Made by a program: the position numbers and the translations under genes | Shown: positions 1 to 8,630 of the stretch, piece by piece | How positions within the stretch are numbered: the stretch's first letter is position 1 | Layout of the letters: each line of letters opens with the position of its first letter | NCBI GenBank assembly: GCA_905479995.1 | Contig: CAJQON010000030.1 | Location: 1 to 64,000 of the forward strand | Reading direction: 5' to 3' | Length of the DNA stretch: 64,000 bases | Source of the DNA: an uncultured Flavobacteriales bacterium | GTDB lineage: Bacteria > Bacteroidota > Bacteroidia > Flavobacteriales_E > Vicingaceae | Notes under the pieces: generated by a model | What the model was told of the DNA's origin: nothing | The model's database searches: none | Seen by the model: the letters and a program-made list of their open reading frames with translations, nothing else

Positions 1-39
1 AAGAAGCAAAGATCCAAGCAAAAGAGTAAATATATTTAA

Positions 40-657
40 TCATGATACTAACTGTTGTACGTAGTTATAAACGGCACGAAGAATCGCAGTTTTTTTCTCA
101 TTACCTTCAGACTCAAGGTATAAGCTTTCAAAGCGTGTTTCGTAATCAGGCATGTGCGTCTCAAAATAATCTTGTAGATGCGCTTGCCAACGTAGTTGTT
201 CTGATTCATTTAACGTGTGCGGGAAGTTACGAGCACGATAGCGAAACAACAATGGTTTGATACGAGGATCACTCACATTCGGTTCAAAATCAATAAGCTG
301 TTCAGGCGTTGATTGACGGATCATATCAATGGCTGTTTTATCCGCATGAGAGAAAAAACCATCATAAAGTAAAGTATCTACATTTGACGATTTCTCATAG
401 CCAGGATCAATACTGTATAAGTCGATCAACTTTTGGCGAATTTCTGGGTTTTCACGAATTACTTTCAAGTTTCGCAAACAGGCTTCACGATCAACATTAA
501 GCGCGATAGCATTTTCAGCCGTTAACGTTTTTGCTGGGGCAAGAATAGGGCATTTGTTAAGATGAACAAGTTTAACAGGGACCGGTAATTCATCAGGACC
601 CAATTCAGAACGCTTGGTATACATACGTTGGTGTAATTGTTCTGCATCTAGTTCAAG
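40..657 (-). pseudogene. sbcB: sbcB 3' portion (exonuclease I C-terminal fragment), foreign to its surroundings
   Basis: About 205 residues matching the C-terminal ExoI domain, which in the whole enzyme packs against the nuclease domain. Family-typical stretches are [30 protein letters not shown] and [14 protein letters not shown]. The nuclease domain is absent. The DNA looks richer in GC and in CG-containing codons than the rest of the window (judged by eye). The closest source is inferred to be gammaproteobacterial. Confidence 0.75.
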
Positions 658-1740
658 AAAAACCGTCTTAAACTGATCCGCCAAAACGCCCATTAGTTGA
701 TACAATACTGGCTTTTTAAGATCTAAAAAGCTATAATAATAACGTACAGCACGACGCAAAATACGACGAATCACATAACCAGCGCCTGTATTGCTTGGCA
801 ATTGACCATCAGCAATAGCAAAACTCACTGCACGAATATGGTCAATCAATACACGGAATGCCATATCTTTTTTGAAAGTCGCTCCTGTATTATCGTATTC
901 ACCTTCGTATTTCAAACCAGTTGTTTTCTCTAAGAAAGACATGGTTGGTTCAAATAAATCGGTATCGTAGCTACTCGTTTTGTTTTGCAAAGCCATTGTG
1001 ATGCGCTCAAAGCCCATTCCTGTATCAATGTGTTTAGCTGGCAAATCAACCAAACTACGATCAGCCTTACGTTCAAATTGTATAAATACTAAATTCCAGA
1101 TTTCAATTACTTCAGGATGGTCTTCATTAACCAAAGAACCGCCATCTACTTTTGCACGCTCTTCGTCGCTACGTAAATCAACGTGAATCTCAGAACAAGG
1201 ACCGCAAGGACCTGTTTCGCCCATTTCCCAAAAATTATCTTTTTTGTTTGCCTTTAAAATTTTGTCTTCGGTCAAGCCGTTTCTTTCCAAAACAGCTTTC
1301 CACAAATCATATGATTCGCTATCCATTTCAGTTTTATCCGTTTCATCACCTTCAAAAACAGTAAAGTATAATTTGGTTTTATCTACTTTATAAACATCCA
1401 CCAATAATTCCCACGCCCACTCTATAGACTCTTTTTTAAAGTAATCACCAAAGCTCCAATTTCCTAACATCTCAAACATAGTGTGGTGATAGGTATCAAC
1501 ACCAACTTCTTCCAAATCGTTATGCTTACCAGAAACACGCAAGCATTTTTGTGAATCTGATATTCTGTTATATTTAATCGGACTATTACCCAAAAACAAA
1601 TCTTTAAACTGATTCATCCCAGCATTGGTAAACATTAAAGTTGGGTCATTTTTAATTACCATAGGTGCAGAAGCTACAATTTGATGCTGCTTTTTTTGGT
1701 AAAAATCTAAGAATACTTGTCGAATTTCTTTTGAATTCAT
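40..1740 (-). CDS. Chimeric reading frame: N-terminal alanyl-tRNA synthetase joined to C-terminal exonuclease I
   Basis: Residues 1 to about 361 are a clear class II alanyl-tRNA synthetase catalytic region ([73 protein letters not shown]). Normal AlaRS is about 870 residues, so the rest of the anticodon-stem-recognition region and the editing and C-Ala domains are missing. From residue 362 the protein becomes the C-terminal domain of exonuclease I (SbcB): [32 protein letters not shown] and [14 protein letters not shown] are ExoI signatures, without the N-terminal DEDD nuclease domain. ExoI of this kind is typical of Gammaproteobacteria, whereas all neighbours are Bacteroidota-like. The join lies near 655-660 and keeps the frame. 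The start is the conserved MNSKEIRQ. I see two real gene fragments; whether they are joined in the genome or by assembly/amplification cannot be told from sequence. Confidence 0.85.
   Translation of the reverse strand: MNSKEIRQVFLDFYQKKQHQIVASAPMVIKNDPTLMFTNAGMNQFKDLFLGNSPIKYNRISDSQKCLRVSGKHNDLEEVGVDTYHHTMFEMLGNWSFGDYFKKESIEWAWELLVDVYKVDKTKLYFTVFEGDETDKTEMDSESYDLWKAVLERNGLTEDKILKANKKDNFWEMGETGPCGPCSEIHVDLRSDEERAKVDGGSLVNEDHPEVIEIWNLVFIQFERKADRSLVDLPAKHIDTGMGFERITMALQNKTSSYDTDLFEPTMSFLEKTTGLKYEGEYDNTGATFKKDMAFRVLIDHIRAVSFAIADGQLPSNTGAGYVIRRILRRAVRYYYSFLDLKKPVLYQLMGVLADQFKTVFLELDAEQLHQRMYTKRSELGPDELPVPVKLVHLNKCPILAPAKTLTAENAIALNVDREACLRNLKVIRENPEIRQKLIDLYSIDPGYEKSSNVDTLLYDGFFSHADKTAIDMIRQSTPEQLIDFEPNVSDPRIKPLLFRYRARNFPHTLNESEQLRWQAHLQDYFETHMPDYETRFESLYLESEGNEKKTAILRAVYNYVQQLVS
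658..1740 (-). pseudogene. alaS: alaS 5' portion (truncated)
   Basis: This is the AlaRS-derived part of the chimera, about 361 of an expected ~870 residues. It holds the ATP- and alanine-binding class II core (motif-2-like [16 protein letters not shown] and the GMGFER motif-3 region) and stops inside the helical tRNA-recognition region. It is divergent from an M23 peptidase gene, an arrangement I recall from other Flavobacteriia, so this part looks native. As AlaRS is essential, an intact alaS must exist in the true genome. Confidence 0.75.
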
Positions 1741-1841
1741 GTGCGTTAAAAATTGTTAAATAAGCGTTAACAAGCCACAATTGACCTTAAACTATATTTA
1801 TTTGATTAAATTTGCTGTCAAAATTAGTATAATATCTTTAG

Positions 1842-2813
1842 ATGGCTAAAGCAAAATACAGATATAATCCACATACTTTAAGTTATGAAAAAATAGAGGC
1901 TACTATTAAAAGTAGAGCTATTCGGTCATTTATGTTTTTAGGAGCAGGTCTTATTATTGGTATCGGTATTTATTTTGTTACAGATACATTTATAGATTCT
2001 CCTAAGCAAAAACAGCTTAAGCAAGATAATTCTGATTTATTAGCAAGATATGCTATACTAGACAAAAAAGCAGAACAACTTACTGCAGTTTTGGAAGATA
2101 TTCAACACAGAGACGACAATATTTACCGTATAATTTTTGAGGCTGAACCTATTGCTAGCGAAATTAGAGAAGCTGGGTTTGGTGGAGTTAACCGTTATAA
2201 AATGCTGGAAAACTACAACAATGCTGAGCTCATTATTAATACCTCTAAAAAACTAGACAAGCTTTCAAAACAACTTTACATTCAGTCTAAATCTTTTGAC
2301 GAAGTGTTTGAGATGGCCAAGAAAAAAGAGGAAATGTTAGCTGCATTACCCGCCATTCAACCTGTTTCTAATAAAGATTTAACAAGAATGGCGAGTGGAT
2401 ATGGCTACAGAACAGATCCAGTTTACAAAACCATTAAGTTTCATGCTGGAATGGACTTTACTGCCCCTAGAGGAACTCCAATTTACGCTACTGGCGATGG
2501 AAAAATAATTCAAGCCAATGCCGCTGCCAGAGGCTATGGTAATCATGTTCGTATTGATCATGGTTATGGATACGTTACACTTTATGCTCATATGAATAAA
2601 ATGGCTGTTGTAAAAGGTCAAAAAGTAAAACGTGGTGATGTAATTGGCTACGTTGGAAATACTGGAAAATCTGTGGGACCACATTGTCATTATGAGGTTA
2701 GAAAAAACGGAAATCCAATTAATCCTGTAAACTTTTATTTTAACGATTTAACTCCTGAACAATACTCAAAAATGCTGGAATTGGCCAACGATCCTACTCA
2801 GTCTCTTGATTAA
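1842..2813 (+). CDS. M23 family membrane-anchored metallopeptidase
   Basis: Predicted cell-wall endopeptidase of the lysostaphin/LytM type acting on peptidoglycan cross-links in the periplasm. Residues 1-25 are cytoplasmic, about 28-48 form one transmembrane helix (FLGAGLIIGIGIYFV), 55-165 are a helical, probably coiled-coil linker, and 180-300 are the M23 domain. The zinc site looks complete: HAGMD (His201, Asp205), LYAHM (His250) and the HCH motif (281-283). The start is supported by the conserved MAKAKYRYNPHTLSYEKIE. It is divergent from alaS (101 bp apart), and its TAA overlaps the stop codon of the convergent acyltransferase gene. Confidence 0.93.
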   Translation: MAKAKYRYNPHTLSYEKIEATIKSRAIRSFMFLGAGLIIGIGIYFVTDTFIDSPKQKQLKQDNSDLLARYAILDKKAEQLTAVLEDIQHRDDNIYRIIFEAEPIASEIREAGFGGVNRYKMLENYNNAELIINTSKKLDKLSKQLYIQSKSFDEVFEMAKKKEEMLAALPAIQPVSNKDLTRMASGYGYRTDPVYKTIKFHAGMDFTAPRGTPIYATGDGKIIQANAAARGYGNHVRIDHGYGYVTLYAHMNKMAVVKGQKVKRGDVIGYVGNTGKSVGPHCHYEVRKNGNPINPVNFYFNDLTPEQYSKMLELANDPTQSLD

Positions 2814-3553
2814 TTATTCGATCTCCATTCAAACTTTTTACTTTGCTCAATTCCGTTCATAACCTTATACAAAAGGTTATCTACATTGTCACTATAATCC
2901 AATTCTAAGGGTTGCTTTATCGTTAATTCAAGTGCAGTTCCTCTTTTCTTCAAAAAAAGACCCTTCTTATCAAAAGCCCTTCTAAATCCATTAATTACAA
3001 CTGGAACAACAACTGGCTGATAGTTTCTTATAATATGAGCAGTACCCTTTCTTCCATCAGCAAAAGCCTTGGTAGTTCCTTGAGGAAATGTAATGACCCA
3101 ACCAGCCCTTAATGCCTCTTCAATATTCTCCGTGTCTTTTTTATCCACTTTCCGCTTAATATCTTTTCCTGCTTCTCTCCATGTTCTTTTAATAGTAATT
3201 GTTCCAGATAGAGCAAGTAATTTAGGCAACAAACCAGCCTCCATTGTTTCTTGAGCAGCCACATAATACAAATCGATTAACTTGCATTTAAACATCGATT
3301 TTAAACTAATTTTATTTGGCTTATTATCTAATGCACTATGCATCACATGTGTCATAAATGCTACATCAGCAAAATAAGTTTGATGATTGGAAACGAATAA
3401 CACATTTTTACCAGGCAAGTCTCTTAATAGCTCTGCCCCAATAATTTTAGGATTATTGCTTTTTGTAAATCTAAAATAGGAGATAAACCCAAAAATCCTA
3501 ATAATGAATTTTCTTAAAAAAATATATTGTCCGAACGTATCTTTCTTTAACAA
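2810..3553 (-). CDS. Lysophospholipid (1-acylglycerol-3-phosphate) acyltransferase family protein, PlsC-like
   Basis: Likely transfers an acyl chain onto a lysophospholipid or related acceptor at the inner membrane. It is 247 residues, usual for PlsC-like proteins, with a hydrophobic N-terminal segment (about 10-28). The acceptor motif is NHQTYFAD at 56-63, which places five residues between His57 and Asp63 instead of the canonical four. The EGTR-type motif is FPQGTTK (156-162), with Gln in the Glu position. These substitutions look like a subfamily trait rather than decay, because the frame is intact. The start appears to be TTG, as no ATG lies near the N terminus. Substrate unknown. Confidence 0.8.
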   Translation of the reverse strand: MLKKDTFGQYIFLRKFIIRIFGFISYFRFTKSNNPKIIGAELLRDLPGKNVLFVSNHQTYFADVAFMTHVMHSALDNKPNKISLKSMFKCKLIDLYYVAAQETMEAGLLPKLLALSGTITIKRTWREAGKDIKRKVDKKDTENIEEALRAGWVITFPQGTTKAFADGRKGTAHIIRNYQPVVVPVVINGFRRAFDKKGLFLKKRGTALELTIKQPLELDYSDNVDNLLYKVMNGIEQSKKFEWRSNN

Positions 3554-3600
3554 AGCAATGCTTTTAATTCGAACAAGATAGTGAAGAATTTGAAAACAAC

Positions 3601-4524
3601 TTATTTTATTTTCTTTTTTAAAGAAATCTTATCACCAACATTGGGCTGAGTACCAACAATAATATTGTTCTTTTTATATAACAACTTCAACTTCACGCCA
3701 TAAAGTTGAGAAATATCTCGCATCGTTTCTCCAGCTATAACCGTATGAAATTGCTCTGAAGCTTTATTTCTTTTTGGCTGCAAATAAATAATATCATCAA
3801 CCTTTAAAACATCCGTTTTATTTAAATCGTTGTACTTATAAATTTGCCAAAGATTCATGCTGTAATCTTGTGTAATTCTATAGAAGGTATCTCCCTTTTT
3901 TGCTATTATAAACTTAATATTATTGTGCAATCTAATGGTACGAAAACTTTTACTCGAGCTTAACGCAACAGCCGTTCGTTCCTTTTTAATTTTTCGAGGT
4001 GGCACTTTGGCATAATTATCATATCGATATAATTCAAAATCTTCAATAAGTTTAATTAACAAATCGGCATATTTTGGATTAGTGGCATAACCTGCTTTTT
4101 TCAAGCCTTTTGCCCAACCTTTATAATCGGTTTTTTTTAATTCAAACAAAAATGAATACCTGCCTCTTGTGGTTAAAAATTCAGAATGATCACGAAAAGA
4201 ATCATAAACATCACTGTATTTTCTAAAGCATTCATTTTTTTCATCATCATCTATTCGCATTGATTTCCCTGTCCATCCTTTGTGACATTTTATTCCAAAA
4301 TGATTTTTGGCATAAACTGCCAATGGACTGTTTCCATCTCCCGACTCTAAAATACCTTGAGCCAAGGTAATACTTGCAGGAATACTAGAACGTTGCATTT
4401 CTCGAATAGCATCATCTTTGTACGTTTCTATATATTGTTCGCGCGTAATTCTTTTTTCCGCTGGTTGACAAAAAGCCAATGCTGCAGAAATTAAAAAACA
4501 AAATATGAATGCAATTTTTTTCAA
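3601..4524 (-). CDS. Secreted glucosaminidase-domain protein with two LysM repeats
   Basis: Predicted peptidoglycan N-acetylglucosaminidase (GH73/FlgJ-like) in the periplasm or at the wall. The N terminus is a signal peptide (KKIAFIFCFLISAALAFCQ). The catalytic domain covers roughly residues 25-165, with TREQYIETYKDDAIREM, IPASITLAQGILESGDGNS (catalytic Glu in the ILESG motif) and NHFGIKCH. Two LysM peptidoglycan-binding modules follow (about 200-248 and 257-305). The frame can be opened at TTG 4539, but a TAATTTTG box at 4537-4544 would overlap that codon, so I prefer the TTG at 4524, which gives a classic MKKI signal peptide. A glucosaminidase beside a PlsC gene is common in Bacteroidota. 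Confidence 0.88.
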   Translation of the reverse strand: MKKIAFIFCFLISAALAFCQPAEKRITREQYIETYKDDAIREMQRSSIPASITLAQGILESGDGNSPLAVYAKNHFGIKCHKGWTGKSMRIDDDEKNECFRKYSDVYDSFRDHSEFLTTRGRYSFLFELKKTDYKGWAKGLKKAGYATNPKYADLLIKLIEDFELYRYDNYAKVPPRKIKKERTAVALSSSKSFRTIRLHNNIKFIIAKKGDTFYRITQDYSMNLWQIYKYNDLNKTDVLKVDDIIYLQPKRNKASEQFHTVIAGETMRDISQLYGVKLKLLYKKNNIIVGTQPNVGDKISLKKKIK

Positions 4525-4603
4525 AACACTAAGAAACAAAATTAAACGAGAATAAGGAATTGTTAAGCCATAAACTCACAAGATATTAACAAGTTAATAT
4601 TGA

Positions 4604-5527
4604 TTACAATTCAATACCAAAACGACTCTTAAATCCAGCATTACCCTGAAGCCCTCCAGTATGTATTACTACAATTGTCTTGCCATTTAATTCTGAAGTG
4701 TTTTTGAGCAAATCAACTATTCCGAAAAGCATTTTTCCAGTATAAATGAGGTCTAATGCTATGTTATGTTTTTGTTTAAAATGAGTAACAAACTCAATTA
4801 ATTCAGGCTTAATTTTTGCATACCCTCCAAAATGGTAGTCAGTAATTAATCCCCAATTCTCTGAAGTAGCAACCTTAAATTTTTCACTGTATTTATCCAA
4901 AAGTATATTCACCTCTTCCACTAAGAAATCACCACCTTTTAATGCAGGAAACCCCAAAACCTTCTCATTAGTGCTCGCAACAAGTCCAGCCATAGTACCT
5001 CCAGTACCAACAGCAGTGCATATAACATCAAAATCAACATTAACATTGGCTAATATCTCAGTGCAACCTTTTACAGCTAGAACATTTGAACCTCCTTCGG
5101 GTACCATATAAAAATCTCCAAATTCATCTTCTAATGCTTTTAGAAAATTAACCTGCATTTTATTTTTATATTCTGACCTCGAAATATAAGTCAATACCAT
5201 TCCATCATTAACAGCTTGCTGCAATGTAGTATTTAAAGGCAATTGTTCTTCTCCTCGAATAATGCCAATTGATTTTAATCCATACTCCTTACACGCTGCT
5301 GCAGTTGCTGCAATGTGATTAGAATAAGCTCCTCCAAAAGTTAAAATAGTGCTTTGATTCAATTTCTGGGCTTCTAAAATATTGTATTTTAGTTTTCTCC
5401 ATTTGTTACCAGAAATGATAGGGTGAATTAAGTCTTCCCTCAGTATAAATAATCGGCTATTTTTTTGACTAATAAAATCATCAAAGAGCTCGGTTAAGAG
5501 GGTATTTTTTTCATTAACTATTGGCAT
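4604..5527 (-). CDS. PLP-dependent ACC deaminase / D-cysteine desulfhydrase family enzyme
   Basis: Fold-type II PLP enzyme of the 1-aminocyclopropane-1-carboxylate deaminase/D-cysteine desulfhydrase family, forming alpha-keto acid and ammonia (plus H2S with D-cysteine). Length is 307 residues, normal for the bacterial family. The Schiff-base lysine is expected at Lys42 in ISGNKWRKLKYN. The stretch FGGAYSNHIAATAAACKEYG carries the conserved SNH motif, and TAVGTGGTMAGL is the phosphate-binding glycine loop. The substrate cannot be fixed from sequence; marine bacteria are more likely to use D-cysteine or D-amino acids than ACC. It lies 18 bp downstream of the response-regulator gene on the same strand, so co-transcription is possible. 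Confidence 0.88.
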   Translation of the reverse strand: MPIVNEKNTLLTELFDDFISQKNSRLFILREDLIHPIISGNKWRKLKYNILEAQKLNQSTILTFGGAYSNHIAATAAACKEYGLKSIGIIRGEEQLPLNTTLQQAVNDGMVLTYISRSEYKNKMQVNFLKALEDEFGDFYMVPEGGSNVLAVKGCTEILANVNVDFDVICTAVGTGGTMAGLVASTNEKVLGFPALKGGDFLVEEVNILLDKYSEKFKVATSENWGLITDYHFGGYAKIKPELIEFVTHFKQKHNIALDLIYTGKMLFGIVDLLKNTSELNGKTIVVIHTGGLQGNAGFKSRFGIEL

Positions 5528-5545
5528 AATGCCAAAGTTAACATT

Positions 5546-5920
5546 CTAAGAGTTATGTTTCAGAACTTTTTTTATTTCAGTGACAATAGTTTCTTTCGAC
5601 AAGTCTCCTTTCGAGATAAAACCATCAGCTCCACAATCTTTTATTTTTGAAACAATTGCAATATCAGCATACGATGAACAACCTATAATCTTAACCTCAG
5701 GAAATACACGCTTCACCTTCATAGTAGTTTCATATCCATTTAGGTAAGTCATGTGGATATCTGTAAACATAACATCTACAGTATTAGAAGCTAAAAAGGG
5801 GATAACATCAATTCCATCAGAACATTCTCCTACTACCTTTAAACTTTCAATGCTATTAATTAAATTAGCAAGTGCTTTTCTTACCTCTAAGTTATCATCA
5901 ACTATCAGTATTCGTATCAT
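5546..5920 (-). CDS. Stand-alone receiver-domain response regulator
   Basis: A CheY-like receiver of 124 residues with no output domain. Acidic pocket Asp8/Asp9 (LIVDDN), phosphoacceptor Asp54 (MFTDIHM), the Ser82/Ser83 switch position (GCSSYA) and Lys104 (FISKGD) are all present, so phosphorylation should be possible. The sequence resembles the receiver of NarL/FixJ regulators, but the stop codon falls where the HTH would begin, so it probably acts by protein contact. No histidine kinase gene is nearby. It is divergent from the XRE gene at 6038, and a palindrome between them overlaps its predicted promoter. Confidence 0.9.
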   Translation of the reverse strand: MIRILIVDDNLEVRKALANLINSIESLKVVGECSDGIDVIPFLASNTVDVMFTDIHMTYLNGYETTMKVKRVFPEVKIIGCSSYADIAIVSKIKDCGADGFISKGDLSKETIVTEIKKVLKHNS

Positions 5921-5960
5921 AATCTAAAAAATTTTAATTTATACTATTTTATTACTTAAA

Positions 5961-5991
5961 CAAAAATAGGAATTAATTGTCTAAATGACAA
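5961..5991 (-). promoter_or_regulatory. Predicted promoter of the receiver-domain gene
   Basis: On the minus strand TATTTTTG at 5961-5968 matches the Bacteroidota -7 element TAnnTTTG. TTG at 5989-5991 sits 20 bp upstream as a -33 element. The left arm of the palindromic operator lies inside this spacing, so a protein bound there should block RNA polymerase. Confidence 0.4.
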
Positions 5992-6011
5992 TCTATATAT
6001 CATTTAGACAA
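5977..6011. promoter_or_regulatory. Perfect 12-bp inverted repeat, probable operator
   Basis: TTGTCTAAATGA (5977-5988) and its exact reverse complement TCATTTAGACAA (6000-6011) are separated by 11 bp. It is the only strong palindrome noticed between the divergent receiver and XRE genes, at the place expected for an autoregulated XRE repressor. Half-site centres are about 23 bp apart, roughly two helical turns, which fits a dimer or pair of dimers on one face of DNA. Confidence 0.65.
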
Positions 6012-6037
6012 CGAAATATTTATTAACATTGTTAATT

Positions 6038-6379
6038 ATGGACATTGGCCAAAAAATTAAAGTCTTACGAGCGGAAAAAGGACTAAATCAGCAACAACTA
6101 GCTGATCTTATCAACAAAACACGCACCTTAATTTCTCACATCGAAACAACATCAAAAGTTAATTTTTACACACTTGAAGAGATCTCTAAAGCTTTAAACG
6201 TAGATGTTTCCTATTTCACTAAAAATCTTCCTTCATCTGCTTTATTGGGTGAAGCAAATGAGCCGTATGCCAAATTAGAGGAAAAAATTAAACAATTAGA
6301 TCGAGAAGTCGAATTGTTAAACGAAATAGTTTCTCACCAAAAGGAAATTATTAAACAACTAAAGCAAAAATCCAAATAA
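6038..6379 (+). CDS. XRE-family HTH regulator with C-terminal coiled coil
   Basis: Small DNA-binding regulator of about 113 residues. Residues 1-62 form a Cro/C1-type helix-turn-helix (IGQKIKVLRAEKGLNQQQLA, NKTRTLISHIE, LEEISKALNV). Residues 75-113 are charged heptads (LEEKIKQLDREVELLNEI), a likely dimerisation coiled coil. The frame opens at TTG 6029, but ATG 6038 gives the usual family N terminus. It probably binds the perfect palindrome at 5977-6011 and controls itself and the divergent receiver gene. Family members of this size occur singly in Bacteroidota chromosomes, and nothing here suggests a prophage or toxin-antitoxin pair. Confidence 0.85.
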   Translation: MDIGQKIKVLRAEKGLNQQQLADLINKTRTLISHIETTSKVNFYTLEEISKALNVDVSYFTKNLPSSALLGEANEPYAKLEEKIKQLDREVELLNEIVSHQKEIIKQLKQKSK

Positions 6380-6437
6380 TTAGTCCTCCGAACAGAATTC
6401 CTTTTTATCTTCCTTAAACTTTGTACTTTTGTTAATA

Positions 6438-6620
6438 ATGAATGATTTTTCAAAAGAAAATAACTTAACAAACGATGATTTCTATCTCACCACTGAAGGA
6501 TATCGAGTTTTCACTGAAAAATACCTCTTAAAGAGAGGCTATTGTTGCCAAAATGGATGCCGACATTGCCCATATGGCTACAATAAAAGTAAAGGAAGGA
6601 TAATTAAAACAAAAAAATGA
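6438..6620 (+). CDS. DUF5522 small cysteine-rich protein
   Basis: About 60 residues. The C-terminal half holds a tight cysteine motif, RGYCCQNGCRHCPYGY, that defines the DUF5522 family and looks like a metal-binding knuckle; the tail is Lys/Arg-rich. Function unknown. The frame opens at TTG 6429, but ATG 6438 is preferred. A TACTTTTG box at 6424-6431 would give a nearly leaderless transcript. The TGA stop overlaps the ATG of the urocanate hydratase gene in an ATGA junction (6617-6620), which implies co-transcription and translational coupling. Confidence 0.85.
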   Translation: MNDFSKENNLTNDDFYLTTEGYRVFTEKYLLKRGYCCQNGCRHCPYGYNKSKGRIIKTKK

Positions 6621-8617
6621 GCACAACCACAACTATGGATTTTAAATCGCAAATTAAACAAGGAATTCCAAACGAACTACCTTCTTTTAAGGAATTGGAC
6701 AAGAGCGTTTCTCATGCTCCAAAACGAAAAGCAATTCTTTCTGTTGAAGAACAAAAATTAGCCTTAAAAAATTCGCTGCGCTACTTTGACAAAAAACATC
6801 ATTCTGAATTAATTAAAGAATTTAAAGACGAATTAGAAAAATACGGACGAATTTACATGTACCGATTTCGTCCTACCTATAAAATGTGCGCCAGGCCCAT
6901 TAATGAATATCCTGGAAATTCTGTACAGGCTCAATCCATTATGCTCATGATCCAAAACAATTTGGACTATGCCATAGCTCAACATCCTCATGAATTAATT
7001 ACCTATGGTGGAAATGGTGCTGTATTTTCAAACTGGGCTCAATACCTCCTATGCATGCAATACCTTTCAGAAATGACAGACGAGCAAACCTTAGTAATGT
7101 ACTCAGGCCATCCAATGGGACTATTCCCTTCTCATAAAGATGCCCCGAGAGTTGTAGTAACCAACGGAATGATGATACCAAACTACTCCAAACCAGATGA
7201 TTGGGAAAAATACAATGCCCTTGGTGTAACACAATATGGCCAAATGACTGCTGGTTCTTACATGTATATTGGACCCCAAGGAATTGTGCATGGAACAACA
7301 ATTACTGTACTAAACGCTTGTAGAAAAATTGACGACAAAGGGACTGCAGGAAAGCTATTTGTAACTTCTGGCTTAGGCGGAATGAGTGGTGCTCAACCAA
7401 AAGCTGGAAATATTGCTGGAGTAGTATCTGTTACTGCAGAAATTAATCCCGAAGCTTCATACAAAAGACAAGAACAAGGTTGGGTAGATGAGGTTATAGC
7501 TGATTTAAACGAACTTTGCGCCCGAGTAACAAAGGCCAAAAACAACAAAGAAGTTGTTTCAATTGCATATAGTGGAAACATAGTTGATGTATGGGAAAAA
7601 TTTGATGAAGAAAACATTTACATTGATTTAGGCTCTGATCAAACTTCATTACACAACCCATGGGCTGGAGGCTACTATCCAGTAGACATTACTTTTGAAG
7701 AATCGAATGACATGATGGCTAACAACCCTAAATTGTTTAAAGAAAAAATACAAGAAACACTTAAGAGACACGCAAACGCTATAAATAAACATACAGCAAA
7801 AGGTACTTACTTTTTCGATTATGGCAATGCTTTTTTACTTGAAGCTTCAAGAGCTGGAGCTAACATTATGGCTGAAAATGGTTTAGATTTTAAATACCCT
7901 TCATATGTGCAAGACATTATGGGGCCAATGTGTTTCGATTATGGATTTGGTCCTTTCAGATGGGTTTGTACCTCTGGAAAACCTGAAGATTTGCAAATTA
8001 CAGACAACATTGCTTGCAGTGTTTTAGAAGAAATTATGAAGGAATCTCCAAAAGAGATTCAGCAACAAATGCAAGACAACATTACTTGGATTAAAGGCGC
8101 TCAAGAAAACAAATTGGTCGTAGGTTCACAGGCTCGAATTCTTTATGCAGATGCTGAAGGAAGGATGAAAATTGCTGAAGCATTTAATAATGCTGTAGCT
8201 GACGGAACACTATCTGCCCCAATTAATTTAGGAAGAGATCATCATGATGTTTCTGGAACTGATTCTCCTTACAGAGAGACTTCAAATATTTATGACGGAT
8301 CACAATTTACAGCCGACATGGCGATACATAATGTAATAGGCGATTCTTTTAGAGGTGCCACTTGGGTTAGCATTCACAATGGTGGTGGTGTCGGCTGGGG
8401 AGAAGTAATTAACGGTGGTTTTGGAATGACTTTAGATGGTTCTGCAGATGCTGACAGAAGACTTAAATCGATGCTTTTTTGGGATGTAAATAATGGAATA
8501 GCCAGAAGAAGCTGGGCAAGAAACGAGGAAGCTATTTTTGCCATTCAACGTGAAATGGACAGAAATCCACAACTAAAAGTTACCCTACCTAATATTGTTG
8601 ATGAAGGATTGCTATAA
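6617..8617 (+). CDS. hutU: Urocanate hydratase
   Basis: Catalyses the second step of histidine degradation, urocanate to imidazolone propionate, using tightly bound NAD+ as an electrophile in the cytosol. Family signatures are clear: TYGGNGAVFSNWAQY, GSYMYIGPQGIVHGTT, GLGGMSGAQPKAG (NAD-binding, about 252-265), DQTSLHNPWAGGYYP, and GPMCFDYGFGPFRWV with the active-site region cysteine at about 437. At 666 residues it is longer than the ~555-residue proteobacterial enzyme, with an extended N terminus, as in the long form found in Bacteroidota. No hutH, hutI or hutG is in the window. Start ATG overlaps the DUF5522 stop. Confidence 0.95.
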   Translation: MSTTTTMDFKSQIKQGIPNELPSFKELDKSVSHAPKRKAILSVEEQKLALKNSLRYFDKKHHSELIKEFKDELEKYGRIYMYRFRPTYKMCARPINEYPGNSVQAQSIMLMIQNNLDYAIAQHPHELITYGGNGAVFSNWAQYLLCMQYLSEMTDEQTLVMYSGHPMGLFPSHKDAPRVVVTNGMMIPNYSKPDDWEKYNALGVTQYGQMTAGSYMYIGPQGIVHGTTITVLNACRKIDDKGTAGKLFVTSGLGGMSGAQPKAGNIAGVVSVTAEINPEASYKRQEQGWVDEVIADLNELCARVTKAKNNKEVVSIAYSGNIVDVWEKFDEENIYIDLGSDQTSLHNPWAGGYYPVDITFEESNDMMANNPKLFKEKIQETLKRHANAINKHTAKGTYFFDYGNAFLLEASRAGANIMAENGLDFKYPSYVQDIMGPMCFDYGFGPFRWVCTSGKPEDLQITDNIACSVLEEIMKESPKEIQQQMQDNITWIKGAQENKLVVGSQARILYADAEGRMKIAEAFNNAVADGTLSAPINLGRDHHDVSGTDSPYRETSNIYDGSQFTADMAIHNVIGDSFRGATWVSIHNGGGVGWGEVINGGFGMTLDGSADADRRLKSMLFWDVNNGIARRSWARNEEAIFAIQREMDRNPQLKVTLPNIVDEGLL

Positions 8618-8630
8618 GCGGACCTCAGTC

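Noticed and set aside
40-1740. Simple pseudogenisation of alaS by a stop or frameshift
   Set aside because: The frame is intact, and the second half matches a different, well-conserved family, so this is a join, not decay.
6038-6379. Prophage repressor or antitoxin
   Set aside because: No phage genes, toxin or integrase nearby; coiled-coil XRE proteins of this kind are normal chromosomal regulators.
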